64,000 nt of DNA. Origin: Symbiodinium natans. Lineage: Eukaryota > Sar > Dinophyceae > Suessiales > Symbiodiniaceae. Location: positions 67,501 to 131,500 of the forward strand of contig CAJNDS010002828.1 of the NCBI GenBank assembly GCA_905221605.1, written 5' to 3'. The notes below the pieces were generated by a model, which ran no database searches, was not told the DNA's origin, and was given only the letters and a program-made list of their open reading frames with translations. Shown here piece after piece: positions 22,890-35,089 of this stretch. Positions within the stretch are counted from its first letter, which is position 1. Every line of letters begins with the position of its first letter. The position numbers and the translations under genes were made by a program.

Positions 22890-23040
22890 CCACGGTAAAG
22901 CACGAAGAGCAGTCATGATCCGACGAAGCCACTCGTCTCCGTGCAGCTGCTCACCCTTGGCTCGGCGGACACACCTTCGCAAGTTCTGTGTGAGTTCCTC
23001 ATTTATGCAGCAGCGGGCCCCAAAGCAAGGAAGTGTCGAT
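22890..23040 (-). CDS. candidate exon, unidentified gene
   Basis: Reads CINEELTQNLRRCVRRAKGE, then QLHGDEWLRRIMTALRALPW, a basic amphipathic helical pattern. No family recognised. Confidence 0.35.
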
Positions 23041-23369
23041 GCGCTGCCACCAAGGCGCATCTCTGCATACTCGGCACCGGATGGAAGAGGCGCCTACGAC
23101 AAAAAAACTAAGTTGGGCTGCACAAAGGCATACAAGCATTGCAACATAATTGCAACCCAGAGCACTGCATCAGCCACTTCTCCACCTGGAAAGCGAGCCA
23201 TAATCTGCATGGACCACATACCCTTGACCATACTTTGACATACTGTTTGGCCCATCTAGGTGCCGTCGCCATCTCGAATCTTCGAGAGCCTTGCTCCCGT
23301 GGGTGCCAAGTTGGCCTCGGTGTACCTGTGAGGCACAGCACTCGAGCACTTTATCCAACCACGACTTCC

Positions 23370-23542
23370 TTTCCAATCTTTACACACACGCGTTGGGCCC
23401 TCGCCAATTCAGGAGGTTGCTGGCGTATGTCCTTGGCAAGGCACTTCAGGTAACCTGCCTCCACTGACGGCAAGGCTTGCTTGTAAGGGTGCTGCGCATT
23501 GGCCGGAGAAAGCATCACAGCCGCGCTCGCTTCTGAGACCTC
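23370..23542 (-). CDS. probable exon, unidentified gene
   Basis: Acceptor CATGGAG|G, then a frame reading VSEASAAVMLSPANAQHPYK, VEAGYLKCLAKDIRQQPPEL and RAQRVCVKIGKE. The composition is strongly coding-like. The 3' end is probably near AAAG|GA, a GA donor type known in dinoflagellates. No family recognised. Confidence 0.45.
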
Positions 23543-24089
23543 CATGCAACGAGGGCTGGTCCACTCCGTGCACTCTTTTCTGCAGAACTGAAAGCGCTCT
23601 CTTCTCGACTCTCAATTACTCTCCATCGTCTTCCCTGCGGGTTGTCTCTGCTGAAAGGGTTTCTGTTTCTTCGCCGACTTCTGGAGAACCTTTTGGTGTG
23701 CCCTGACCCGACGCTTGTCAGTAGCCTGCCACATTCTCGCCCATGGTGGCTGCGGGCCTGTTCGTTTGTTTTGCCTTGTATCGGCTTGCCCTGAAGGCCC
23801 AAGCAGGACCAGACGATCGGAGATCTGCGGGTGTAGGCCAAGTGACAAGCCAAATCCACAGCGGATGAAATTGAGAACATCGAATAACCTGCGAGCCTAC
23901 CATATGGACAAAACACAACAACTAAGGCCAAAGAGAACGAAGATTCGACATCTGCTCGGGCCGCTGGAATATGCAAGGCTGCGGGGGGCAGGGTCGCACA
24001 TATGCGCCGATGCCAGTGCCAAAGGCTGCTAAACACCAGTTCTACACCCATCTACACCCTTGATACATCCAAACTGCAGGACAGCAGCA

Positions 24090-24327
24090 GCGGCATGAGC
24101 CCGAGCTCTCTCAGCGCGAGTCACGAGACCACAAGGACTGAGATGGCTGGCCTGTAGCTCTGTCTGCAGCCTGTCGCGAAGCTGTATATGTTTTGCAACA
24201 TGCACATCTAGACAAATTCGCATTTGCATCTCAAGATCTGCCAGCGTGTCCATAAAATACCGCCAGCTTGGGAATGCCAAAGGCGGGCATCCAAAGACAA
24301 CGGCCCAATCCTCAGCTCTGCTGCTGC
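24090..24327 (-). CDS. probable exon, unidentified gene
   Basis: Acceptor GCTGAG|G, then DWAVVFGCPPLAFPSWRYFM, DTLADLEMQMRICLDVHVAK and HIQLRDRLQTELQASHLSP. A long, mostly helical frame with a possible GC donor at GAGA|GC. It may be a downstream exon of the RBR gene at 24.9-25.6 kb or of a different gene. No family recognised. Confidence 0.5.
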
Positions 24328-24892
24328 ACATGCCAGTGACTATAAGATCCACAAGCAAACGCCACAAAAATGGCTGTCAATATGACGCGCGCCGGCACTG
24401 CATTCTTCCGATGGAAGCAGTTGTGCCTTCTCTCAACTGTACAAGAGCGGGCCACCGCTTTTGCAAGCGAATTTGTGACCGGCACATGGGTGTCGATCAT
24501 GGCCAATGATGGCCAATGAATTCCCACAGCGTCCAGCTTCTTCGAAGCTGGAAAAACATAGTGAGAGCATGCTGAGCTCACGAAGACTTGCTGCGCGATG
24601 GTTCATCGGCGCACGGCGGGCGGATCAGAATTCAGCACCTCTGCGATCATGGAAGCCACAAATTGACAGATTACGAGGACTCATCAAGCAAACGCCTTGT
24701 CTCGACTCTCAACTGAGCATCGAACACGGCAGCAGGATGCCAGCGGGCCACCACAAAACATTTGTGAAAGCGCCTCCAGGTTGAACGGGTTCTCCGGCCG
24801 CTGCACTGCCCTAAGTGCATCAAACGTCTAAGAGACAGCAAAGGATAGTAAAAGCGACCCCGACCCAAAAAAAAACAGGCCCAACATCTGAC

Positions 24893-25604
24893 GAGCAGCT
24901 CTGTCCTTTCAGTGACGAGAGCTCCGTCGCTTTGCTCCAAGAACTCTCTCAAGTGCTTCACTTCTAGGCCAAGTGCTCGTTGGTTGATCTCTGCTCTCCT
25001 TGCTGCATGCGCCTGGGGAGGCCGCAGACAAGGCACTCCAGTTGCCTGGCAAACGGGGCAATTCTTCTCCAGCTTCGGTGGTTCATTGCAAGGCTCGTAG
25101 AACTGACAGCGCTTGTGGTGGTAGCTGTTGTCGTGAGCCTGCAGGGCAGAGTGCTCGAACCCGCCAACCATGCAAGTACTGATGCCGGCTTACCAAAACT
25201 TTGCTAAGGACGTCATGACATGCCTTGACGTATGACGAAACAACCTATCAGGCAGCCTTGACTACACGACGATCTTCACCACACATCCAGCAAAATTCAT
25301 GCCCGCAGACACAGGTGATGTGGTCACAAGACAGAGGATCCTGCTTCTCGCAGGCAAGTTGGCAGGATGGGCAGCGCTTGAAGCCCATAGGCTTCAGCTG
25401 CATCTCGTATACTGCCAAGTCTTTGAAGTTGTCCCAAGAGCTCGACAACGCCACAGAAGTAGCGCATCGGTGGTCCACATTCCACATATTCTTGCAGTGC
25501 TTGCATCTCGAAATGCCACATGACCGGCACTGGAGAGCGGACTTCGAAGCCACGACATGCTCCGCGCTGCCACATTCAGGGCACGAGTGGGACTCCATCA
25601 GAAC
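24893..25604 (-). CDS. RBR/IBR-RING2 E3 ubiquitin ligase, two exons
   Basis: Exon A (25604-25257, phase 0) starts at acceptor TATAG|G and encodes an IBR-type zinc cluster (CPEC, CRSC, CKHC, HRC), then a RING2 with CPSC, CEK, CDHITC and CGHEFCWMCG. In RBR ligases the last Cys of the C.H..C motif accepts ubiquitin from the E2. The donor is AAG|GC and the intron is 118 bp (25256-25139). Exon B starts at GCAG|G, reads AHDNSYHHKRCQFYEPC and continues into a Cys-containing charged tail to about 24893. RING1 was not found, so upstream exons are missing or it is an IBR-RING2-only protein. The upstream frame at 25605-25989 may hold part of it. Confidence 0.82.
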
Positions 25605-28364
25605 CTATATGCTCCAGCACAGCCCCTGAGCTGAATAGCTGCCGATCGCTGGAGACATGTCGCCATCCTTTTTGCAAGTCCAGTCCTTTATGCTGAGTTG
25701 GTTGAAACTGTTGAACATGTTGAAACTTGCAACATAGGAATCCGGCAGCGGCGAAGTTTCTCCTTGCACTGAAAGCAGGGCTGCCTGCCACTCGTTTGAA
25801 GGGAGGTATGTGTAACAGTTGTGTACCACTGCACCATGCAAAGGCGCCCAACAAGGCCTTGATGCGGCGGAGTTGTTCTGTCAGCTCACTCAAGATACCA
25901 GCATCAGCGGTTTCCAAGCCTGAAAAAAACAAGACCTGCAGCTCTACACCGTCAGGCCAACATGCACTGGGTCGAGCACGCCGCTGCAAGTCTTCGAGGT
26001 CACGCCTGCAGGCGTGAAGACGTCAACTAATGTACGGTGCGCATGTACCGATATGCCTGGAAGCTTCTTTTCGGGGCGGTTCAGGAATCATTTTCCATGA
26101 ACGAGTACAAGTCGAAATCAATGAAGTCTCTATCTCAACACCGGCAAGTAGACGCACGCGGAGTCCTGCCACCGGAGTTTGTGGCAACCGGTTAAAAATT
26201 TTTATCTGCTGCAACTAGGGAGCCCACGAAGGGTGCCTAGTCATGGACACAATTATCAAAAGCATAACTGCACAGCGTGGAGAGCCTGTGAAGTGAATGT
26301 CTCCATCAAGCAACTCCACGCATTCGTGCTGGCTGGAAAACCTATGTAAAAGTGTAGAGGTCCTCATTGAAACAAGGGCTTAAGGGACACCATGCGCACT
26401 ATCTGTGCGACAGCCATTCTAAAATCAGATGCTTTGCCAGATGGACCTCTCAATGACGGAACTGTTGCCGAGCTTGCCAGGTTCACGCAGTCCAGCTCCC
26501 TCGCCCTTTGGCAGGTTTGTATATCAAATCCTTGGAAGAAACCCTCGCCTGCCATTATTGCAGATGCCGCTTGCTCTGCTTCATCTAACGCCTAACGTTC
26601 ATGACTATCCGAATCCGTGCAGTGTACATGCCCATAAGCCATGGAGCCCCAAAGAAGCGCCAAAGAAGCGAAACAAAGTGCACGTGTCACATTGGATATG
26701 CAGTCACGGCACATTCTCCTCTAAGTAATCTCGGAAGTTCAGAATGGCGCTGAGGTCCGCCGTGCGTGCTGCTGGGCCAGGGGGCCCACGGCAGACTGCG
26801 GAGATGGCCATCGCCACCTTCTCACTCGAAGCCTGAGCGACCAACCGGGAACCACAGATCACCACAGCACCGCATTAAGCTTCAGGTAGTGTCGGTAGTG
26901 TTTGCCATGACACCGGCAAGGGAGAGGTGAAGTGCGAGGAGATGACGCTCTTTATTCCCGGCCACCTTCGAGGTATCTCCTTTGCGAAGCTTTCAAGCCT
27001 CAGTGCTGCAGACACGTTACCAACTAGAAACAGCAAGGAGGCTAACTACGCGCCGAGCACTGCGTCATGCTTTCCAAGCTCCGCACGTCTCTGGATCTCG
27101 ACTGACTTGAAGTTCCGCGACGAAGCTTGGAACTTGGAATCCTGTGCCTTCAACCCCCGCTGCCAGCCTGGCCCACTCTCCGCGCCAGCCTGATCCACCC
27201 ACACGTGTTATAGTTACAAAGGTCCTGTTGCTTCGCTCAGGTGACCCTCTGAGCCTGGTCGACAATCAAATGTCTTGCTGCCTTTGGCTGGAAGCAGGCG
27301 CTCATCTATTTTTGCACACGGTGAGTCTGAGTCTTGCCAGTTGCACCTCGGCACCACAGAAGCCATTCACAAAATGAACTCTGAAAACAGCATCACTCCC
27401 TCCACGGAATTCAGACTGGCCAGGATGAAAGGAAACAAGCGCACTAGCCCCGATCCACTCAGCACATTGACAATCAGGTGCATCGTCGTCCGAGTAGAGG
27501 CAACAGTCGCGACGTGCAACATCAGGCGTGCGCAATCCGCCGCCCCCCCCCCTCCCCCCGCCCGCAAGACGTGCGAGAACATGGCAGGGCAGGCTGGGCA
27601 AAAGAACAGGGCAAAGCAGCCCTAAAGGGACCCAAAAGAGGACCCCGAACCAGCAATCAGCAGTAGCAGAAGAGGCGAAGCGCAAGTCGAATAGGCCCAA
27701 AGCCCCACATACTAACACTCACACACGGCCAACTCGTGACATGTCCCTGCCACAGCGCCGCCCCCCGCCCCCCCACACACATCTCGAGGAGCACTTGAGG
27801 AAGAGAATTCATTCGCCCAGGCTCGGGTACCATCCGAAGTACCCCAGCTCCTTCTGCGGCGCTTTGGACGCCAAGCCGAGCTGTTCGGGTACCGCCAAGT
27901 CACCTTTACACTGTGCTGGACACCCGGGATGCAAAAGCTTTTGTCCAACCAACTTGATGAACCTGCTGCCACGGACAGCAGCGACCGCGGATTGATGTTG
28001 TTGAGGAGGAGTACAGACCTTTGTACAGCCACAAGTCAATACTTACGGTTGTGTCCTTTAGCTAGCAGCTATCTTAGCTCTGCAAACACACAAGTCGTGC
28101 TCGCCAGGCAACTTCTGGTAGCCATCCTTCAGGGTCTTCGGGCTGCTGACATCAACCTGCACATCACACGTGTTGATGTCCCGCATTGCAACCAGGAGTC
28201 CCCGTTAACGGCATGCTGATGAGAACAAGGGTGGTCAGCTTCTGAGTCGTGTTAATGAATAAAGTTGGAAACAGCTGAGATTGGTAATCTGGGCAAACGA
28301 CTATACGTTCTGGTTGCTTCATGTCACCCATACACCTCTTCAGAAATAGTCAAGTGCCCATCGC
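25605..28364. other. no clearly recognisable gene
   Basis: Scattered minus-strand frames are coding-like but unidentified: 26364-26555 reads GEGFFQGFDIQTCQRARELD, and 27367-27470 is a hydrophobic LVRLFPFILASLNSVEGVM stretch. C-rich low complexity occurs near 27540-27560 and 27760-27775. Confidence 0.35.
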
Positions 28365-28510
28365 CTCCTGCAAAGGTTCGTCACGTGAGAACCAAAGAAG
28401 TCCTTCCCTGTACGGCGACAACGTCAAAATCTCGGGCGGCTCATCCGACAGGCCAATCAGCATGTCCTGTGTCAGGCGCCCTCCGGCCAACAAGTCACTA
28501 CGGGTAACTC
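28365..28510 (-). CDS. probable exon, unidentified gene
   Basis: Acceptor TGCAAG|G and donor CAGGAG|GC bracket a frame reading GVTRSDLLAGGRLTQDMLIG, LSDEPPEILTLSPYREGLLW and FSRDEPLQE. The splice signature matches the identified genes. No family recognised. Confidence 0.5.
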
Positions 28511-28639
28511 CTTGCAAAAAAAAACACATGCCAACTGTGTTGCCGCGCGGCGGTGCAAACAAAGCTGCCAGAGGATTTGTGGAACAACACCGTCTCTTCA
28601 AAGACAGTTCGTGGTGCATAATCAACCGTCAACTGAAGA

Positions 28640-28890
28640 TGATCGATGCCCTGGCAACTTTACAGATGCGCGAGGATGCACCCAAACTAGAGTCGCAAGC
28701 ATCTTTGCTGACATCTTGCTGAAAGTAGTGTACAGCCTTCGAAGACCACGGCGCCAAGGACGAATCTTTCGGAATCTTCTGCAATGGTGTGCCTGGTCGA
28801 AAGCCTCCCACCGGAACCTGGAACTCCAAGCTCCATGCTTGAACAATCTTGGATATGCAGTTGGCTGTCTCTGCAGCTTCGTTGCATAAG
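28640..28890 (-). CDS. candidate exon, unidentified gene
   Basis: All three minus frames are open. The most natural reads NEAAETANCISKIVQAWSLE, then FQVPVGGFRPGTPLQKIPKD, then AVHYFQQDVSKDA. It may precede the exon at 28365-28510. No family recognised; the frame choice is uncertain. Confidence 0.35.
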
Positions 28891-29477
28891 GTCCAAAATC
28901 AATCGGCCAGCTGAAAGTTCGTGGACTTATCCACACCTGCACACATGAAACATCAATGAACAAAGAACTTTTCACTGCCCGTGCCCTTGCACCTTTTGGT
29001 TGGCACAATACCTCGAACTCAACTTTTTAGTGCCTCCGCACTTGGAAAGAGCTGCGCCCACTGAGGAGCATAGTATTTGTGCTCGATGGCGACCGTGCCG
29101 CACACCTAGTAGCATGGAACCCGATATCAAGGAGAAATGGGCGCTGTACCTTCCGCTCATGGTGGAGCATGCAGCCGAACAGCAATATATCGCACGTCTG
29201 TCAGACCGGCACTCTTGAGCATCTCCATGCACTCCTTTCCATCGCCCATGTTTTATGGCATGTACCTAGTGGTTGTAAGCTTCACATTCCAGACATAGCC
29301 GAGTCACGGAAGTTGGGTGACATGGATTGTAGACCAAGTAACCCCCACCTTCGAGACTGAGCACGGTCATGCGGATAGGAATGTTGGCACCTCAGTTGCA
29401 GCGATGGTGTAGCAAACCCGTGCTCTGCACAATGCTTTGCAATCCATCACATAGCTGAGACAACGACCAACCCCGAG

Positions 29478-29650
29478 CCCAGGAATACCATACGCTTGAT
29501 CGAAGATGTGGACACCTTCGGCAACCTTCTTCGACACTGTGGGGGGTTCTGCTGCCGCTTTCGCTGCCGATGGCAAAGCCAAGGGAGCTGCCCCCAGGCC
29601 CAATGGTCCCAGTGACAGGACCTCTCGGCGGTTTGGGCCATGGGCCTTCC
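29478..29650 (-). CDS. candidate exon with thylakoid-lumen-type targeting signal
   Basis: The frame reads KAHGPNRREVLSLGPLGLGA, then an Ala/Pro-rich APLALPSAAKAAAE, then VSKKVAEGVHIFDQ, with a GC donor at CAA|GC. Twin arginine, a hydrophobic core and an A-x-A-rich end are the features of Tat-type lumen transit signals in plastids. The mature protein is not recognisable from this exon alone, and no upstream start was found. Confidence 0.45.
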
Positions 29651-29998
29651 TTAAGCTTCGCGACCTCTGCGCATGGCTGGCCCATGCCGCACTCAGCGAG
29701 ATGCCCAACCCCACCGCTGTGACATGTCTCTTCCGTTGCGTTGCGGCTTGTAGGCCTGGAAGAATCCAGTCTTGTGCAAACCAAACAAAAGTTCAAAAAC
29801 CATACTGCAGTACCATGAGTACAAGCCACAGAACAAACCTTCGGAACCTCCTGCAAGCACCTAACTGATGCATTAAGCGAAGATTGGATGCCTTTGGTAT
29901 GGACCACCTGTGGCTCACCAAGGCGACGTGCGGGTGCCCGTGCGGGTGCCCGAACTGCCAAGTCACCCTGATCGATTTGAACAAAGCGCCAGCCACAC

Positions 29999-30060
29999 TG
30001 GTTTGAACATGTCTGAACACTGTTTTGAACGTGTCTGAACGTGTCTGAACGTGTCTGAAG
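29999..30060. repeat. 10-bp tandem repeat GTGTCTGAAC
   Basis: About five imperfect copies of a 10-mer (GTGTCTGAAC with variants). Confidence 0.85.
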
Positions 30061-31677
30061 CACATTTCAAAGCGTACCCTCCAAAGCCAACCTGGACAGA
30101 GCCGGCTAGCATGATGAGCCGACACTGCCACTGGCAATGGCTTTTCTGCACAACGCTGCAGCTACGTAATGTTTTTTGTGTTGTGGTTAGACTATTATCC
30201 GTGACATCAGCATGAATGTGCGCATTTCTCGCACAAGGCAAATTATGTTGCCGGATCACACAGCTTGAGCCACCACCAGCAGAACGAGAAGACGCCGACT
30301 GCCCACACACATGCAAGCACGCCACAGACAGATACGCTGTGTATCATACACACACTACAGTACACAGAATCGGCACTTTCAAGCAACACTGAGGGTCGCG
30401 ACCGCAAGGATGGCCACAGATTGGAGCCTCAGCAGGAAACATAGGGGAACAAATGCTTCACATGTGTCCATGGCTCACACGGCAAATTGATGCAAATTGG
30501 CATTGGTTACGTTGGTTCGCGGCTGCTTTCATTCGACATTGCACGTTGACCGCATAGCCCAACCTTCCGTACATGCACCCGGCTGCTGCTACTAACATCA
30601 GCAAGATCCAATAACATCCGATAAAGCCAATATCAAAAACTAACAACATCCCATCACAGCGTTCCAAGCATGCGGGATGTGCCAGTTCCAGAATCTTGTC
30701 CAGTGACGCAGGGTGACGTCGCACCTCCACATTTTCTGGGCGCAATGACACCCACCATCTTCGCTTAGGTTTGCGGCACAAACCTTCAAACTGCCAAAGC
30801 TTTGCTTCTTGCCTCTTCTGGAACCTCCCGGTCTGGATTGGAACTCCCCTCGTCCAAAGCCAGCCGCACGAGCGAAAGGTCCAGAGTGGCAGCCGAAACC
30901 TGGCCACAGAAATCATCACATGACTGAGCTGTGCTGCAAGCACATCTTTCACGTTCTCGACGTGCCTCGCTGTGAACGCGTGCGCGCAAACCGTCCACCC
31001 TGACCTGGACCCGTGGACAATCGTTCTTCGGCACAAGTACATGCGTTGACACTGTCGGGCCTGCAACTGGCGTAGGGCTGCCTGCCCACTGCAGGACAAG
31101 GCTGCTACAGACAAAATGTTCCGGCGCACTGCACAAGCGAATCTAAGGATTTTGCGTGCCCAAGACGTGCTGCCATTCCGCGTCGAGGCCTGGGCAAAAC
31201 TCGGTAACAAGTGCAATCCGCAAACACGCCACTGTCATTGTCAGACTGGGATCGCACTGTGTTTCTTCGGCACTTGAAACCCGCGCTGCTTCAACCCGTG
31301 CCTGCCAAACAAAGAGAAATGGGTAGACACAAATGGACACAAATGGACACCACATCTTCTGTGAACCTCGACTTTGTTTCTTTTGCGGTGGCGCCACCTG
31401 GAGAGGGCTCCAAGAGTGCTCCAAGGATGGACAAGTGATGACAAGTGTACGTCATCACGGACGGTGCCTTGTCAGCTCCTCTTCTGCTTTAGCTTGGGCC
31501 TGTTTGATGCCCAGTTCGCCATGCCATATTCATGATCTAACATGTTATACCCTGACGCACCTCCGCAGCATCTGCTGATTCGGATGACGTTTCTTTTTGC
31601 GCCTGCAGTAAATCGGACCCTTAAATACTAGCGCTGCTGCGTGTTGTGGCAGGCCTCAATTTCGATCCAAACATCTT
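30061..31677. other. no recognisable gene
   Basis: Frames on the minus strand at 30458-31216 are open but overlap each other and show no domain. Nothing is supported. Confidence 0.4.
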
Positions 31678-31955
31678 TCACGGTGAGGACCTCTCAGGCC
31701 CGACATGCTTCCGGAATGATGCCGAATGTCGAATGCGAGGCAGGCACGGTCGGCTCAGAACCCAGATTACGCCACGGTATTCTCGCGAACACCTTGGTGC
31801 CAACATGTTCAGCACAATCGCAACGTTACGTGCGCATAACCGACCGTCTGAAACAACCAAGGCCTGCACGCTAACATCGCTGCTGAGCAATTCTAAATGT
31901 TGATCTCGGAGAAGTTCCGCATGCACCCGAACCTGAGACTTGCAACGCGTTAAGT
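31678..31955 (-). CDS. candidate terminal exon, unidentified gene
   Basis: Reads QVRVHAELLRDQHLELLSSD, VSVQALVVSDGRLCARNVAI and VLNMLAPRCSREYRGV, ending ERSSP and a stop. Only one frame is convincingly open. No family recognised. Confidence 0.4.
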
Positions 31956-31980
31956 GTACTGTCAAGGTAGCCCCTGTAGA

Positions 31981-32133
31981 TACCGGAAAGTTTTTCGGCC
32001 GGGATATTTGCCCAAAAAAAGTTTGTTTCCTGAACGATTGCCATGATGTTAGATCGTTTACATCCTGATATCCCATGTTCGTGAGGTGAAAATCCGAAAA
32101 GGGACTGCATGTAAATACCGGAAAGTTTTTCGG
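31981..32133. repeat. 18-bp direct repeat pair, spacing 135 bp
   Basis: TACCGGAAAGTTTTTCGG occurs at 31981-31998 and again at 32116-32133 in the same orientation. Each copy is internally palindrome-like (CCG-AAA...TTT-CGG). Confidence 0.8.
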
Positions 32134-32139
32134 GAGGAT

Positions 32140-33539
32140 GTCCCAAATATGGCTTTGAGAAAACTCTTGTTGCAAACTCTTTTCAATCGAGGCAGAGACC
32201 GTACAGGCCAAGCTGAGATATCCTGATCTGCGAAAGCATCGATTCCTTGCTAAATGCCTTTCAAGAAACAACCCGCAAACAAATCCGTCAAGGCTGCCTA
32301 CCTCGTGCTCTTTGAATGGCAATAAAAGGCGTATTAATAAAAAGAAAATCCTGCCCAACAAAAATGCCCATCCGGCCCTCCCTCGAAGGAGAAAGCCTCC
32401 CTGCCCAGGCTCCAGACCCAGAAATCCTGACATGCACAGTCAGCCGAAAGCATCGATTCCGTAGGCACAAGCAAAGTTCAAGAACATGTCCACAGGCACA
32501 GAAGGCCCAGCCAAGACCCAGGAAGGCCGCCCAAGGTTTCATGTTGTTCTTACCCGGCGCCGGAACAAATCTTGGAGGTTTTACTAAAGCGACCCCAACA
32601 TTACAGTGCACCACAACATCTTGACATCATACCGAGCTCAAGACATGACGAATTTCCACCTGTTCGGTCACAACATTGCCAATTACAAGCCGACACTGTT
32701 GCCAAACGCGACACATCGCGACACAATGCCATGCTAGCCGCGCTTGCCTCGCCGACCTCTAGGCTCAAAGAAGCCTTCGCAAAACTGCACTGCAGAACTA
32801 CATGTTTGCAACACTGGCTGTTCGATACTCTTGTTTTGCATGCTTTTCTTGATGCATCGTCCCGGTGCAAAAAAACAGCTGGGAGGGGAAAGTCCACAAA
32901 AAAACGAGCGCCGCCGATAAACGAACAACCATGTATTTTCTTTGTTTTTGGTTTTTGTTTTTCTTTGTTTTGCCTGCCTCGTCCAAGAGTCATCAATGGC
33001 TTGCTTGAGATGAGGATGTTGACGGAGCTGTTCGAGTGGCTTTGGTTTTTTTGCCGCGCTTGTATGAGGTTATCTGGGTCCCAATGTGCTCACGACATGC
33101 GGCCAGCCGCCGAGGGCGACGGGCAGTCAGCCAAGGCGAGTCACTGTCGAACAAAACCACGCCCCGGGAGCAGGCTCTGCCCACTTATGCCGGGAAGCCG
33201 GGGCACGCGTCGCCGCAAGCACGTCGTTTACCAGCTAGCCGAGACACATGGGAGGTCCGCACTGTTTTTTTGCGCCTGCAACGTTTGGGTGGGGCCACTA
33301 CGACCTCAGTGGCGGCATGCTGGGTCCCGCGGCGTCCGCGAGCTCCAGCCCGGTCCTCCCGCTTTCGTTGCTGCCGGCCAACCTCGCCCTGTTGCTGACA
33401 GGGCCATGGCTCCGGCGAGCCCACGCCGCTACGTCGCACGACGCTGGCAGGGCCCGCATCCCTAGCAACACGAGGTCTCGCACCAGGTTCACGGCGCACG
33501 CGCCCCGACTTCGGCGCCGAGGACCATTAGGCGTTGTGG
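32140..33539. other. no recognisable gene
   Basis: T-rich and A-rich patches occur at about 32870-32970. A plus frame at 32572-33465 is open for 297 codons but is compositionally mixed and without domains. It may include decayed retroelement sequence at its 3' end. Confidence 0.4.
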
Positions 33540-33599
33540 ACCGGCCTGTTGTGAATTCTGGGTACATGGCCTGCTCGCGGCAGCCGGCGAGGCTCGGCC

Positions 33600-34480
33600 G
33601 CACGCAGCTGTACTCCTCCCAGCTCCAGGATGCTTGTTTGTCCTTCCAATCTGGCTTGAGCACCTGCGCTGCTGCGCGCTGCCTCTGAAGCCCACCCGCG
33701 GGCAAACGTGCTCTCCATCGACGCAATTGAAGCATGTGATGCTTGCCACCCTGAGGTCCTAGGAGTGCCTCCACCCCTTACTCCTCTACGTGCGCTAGTT
33801 CTTTGGGTCTGATAGCACGCAGGATGATAATGGCGTTTGCCACGATGTGCGGCACTGCGGCCGGAGAGCAGGGCGACCGCCTGATGCCTGCTGTCTACGC
33901 CCTCGCGCAGCACCCCGCCGTTGCTGCAGTCCAGCGGCGCTTGCAGGAAAGCAAGGTCCTCTTCGCTTTCCTCGACGACATCATGTTATCGCAGCGCCTG
34001 AGTGGATTTGCTCTTTGCTGGATGCCTTCGAGGAAGATTGCGGGCCCACGCCGGGATCGAGCTGACCTGGCCTGAACAGCGAGAAGAAAAAAGCTCAACA
34101 GTAGCAAGGCCCTCATTTGGAACGCCGCTGGCGAAGAACCACCCGGCATCTCTCACTTGCAAGGGGCGGGCGGGGAGCCTGCATGGGTCGGTGATTGGTC
34201 GCTGCTTGGCGGCCTAGTCCTGGACCGCCACACGCCCTCATCGCCTGCTGTTGCTCTCCTGCTGTGCCGCGCCTCGGGCGCAATACGCCTTGCGCACCTT
34301 GCCACCACTGCCAACCCGAAAGTCATTTGCGGCTGCCCGGGCCTTTTTGCCGGTCCGAGTCGCCGCCCCCAGCTACCCGCATGCCGTGATGCCGCATCTC
34401 CACTGGGACCGCGACTCTTTGGATCGGCGGATAAAGGCGTGGGGGGGGGGAAAAAAACGCAAACAAGCGGAATAAAAAGA
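33600..34480 (+). pseudogene. non-LTR-like reverse transcriptase fragment, palm to thumb
   Basis: Decayed across frames, but the motif order of a reverse transcriptase is visible: FQSGLSTCAA, SIDAIEA, GEQGDRLMPAVYALAQH and the metal-binding FAFLDDI (33805-33990), then CCAAPRAQYALRTLPP at about 34260-34310. The order SID...GEQGDPLMP...FLDDV...CAAPR is one I associate with a retroelement family abundant in dinoflagellate genomes. Frameshifts and stops make it non-functional. Confidence 0.72.
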
Positions 34481-34489
34481 CCTGGTTCT

Positions 34490-35089
34490 CAACACTTCGT
34501 GATGGAAGGGGGCCCAACCTAACTCATTTAACACGGCCGCGCCCGGAGCCAGGGGGCCACAGCCATAAGCGTTTTGTTGTCACAAAGGGACACAGAACGA
34601 GCTGCACCGAAAACCTCTACACCTTCGCGCGGTGTGTTGCCGACATTTGCCGACGCCTGGCAGAGCCTGCCATGGGCCATAGGCTTTGTCGAGCATGTTT
34701 GTTTTCTCCGGCAGCATCCAACAAGAGCGACACGTAGCAGCAGGAATTCGTGCCCTCAATCAACAAATGGGGGCGCAGGTGGCTCAGCATGAGTCCTGAA
34801 ACAACCGTCTTGCGGTCAGTATTTTCAAAGTGAAACAAAACGATATCGACATATATACACAAACTGAGAGGTAAGCCACCTCAGCTGTCGCAAAATCGGC
34901 CACCTGTGATTTCGCTGAGCCCTGACGCCGCTGGCGCCGTTCAACCCACCGGTGTTGCGCCCACTCGCATCGACACTTACGGAGCCGGCCGCAGCTTTTC
35001 ATAGCTTCTCTCCAATCGGCCCTTCCCACGCAGGCCAGGTTGTTGGCTCCGACGCCTCGCATGTCGCTGCCCCCGGAGATGGATGAATA
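34490..35089. other. no recognisable gene
   Basis: Retroelement-flanking sequence with no supported coding frame. Confidence 0.4.
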
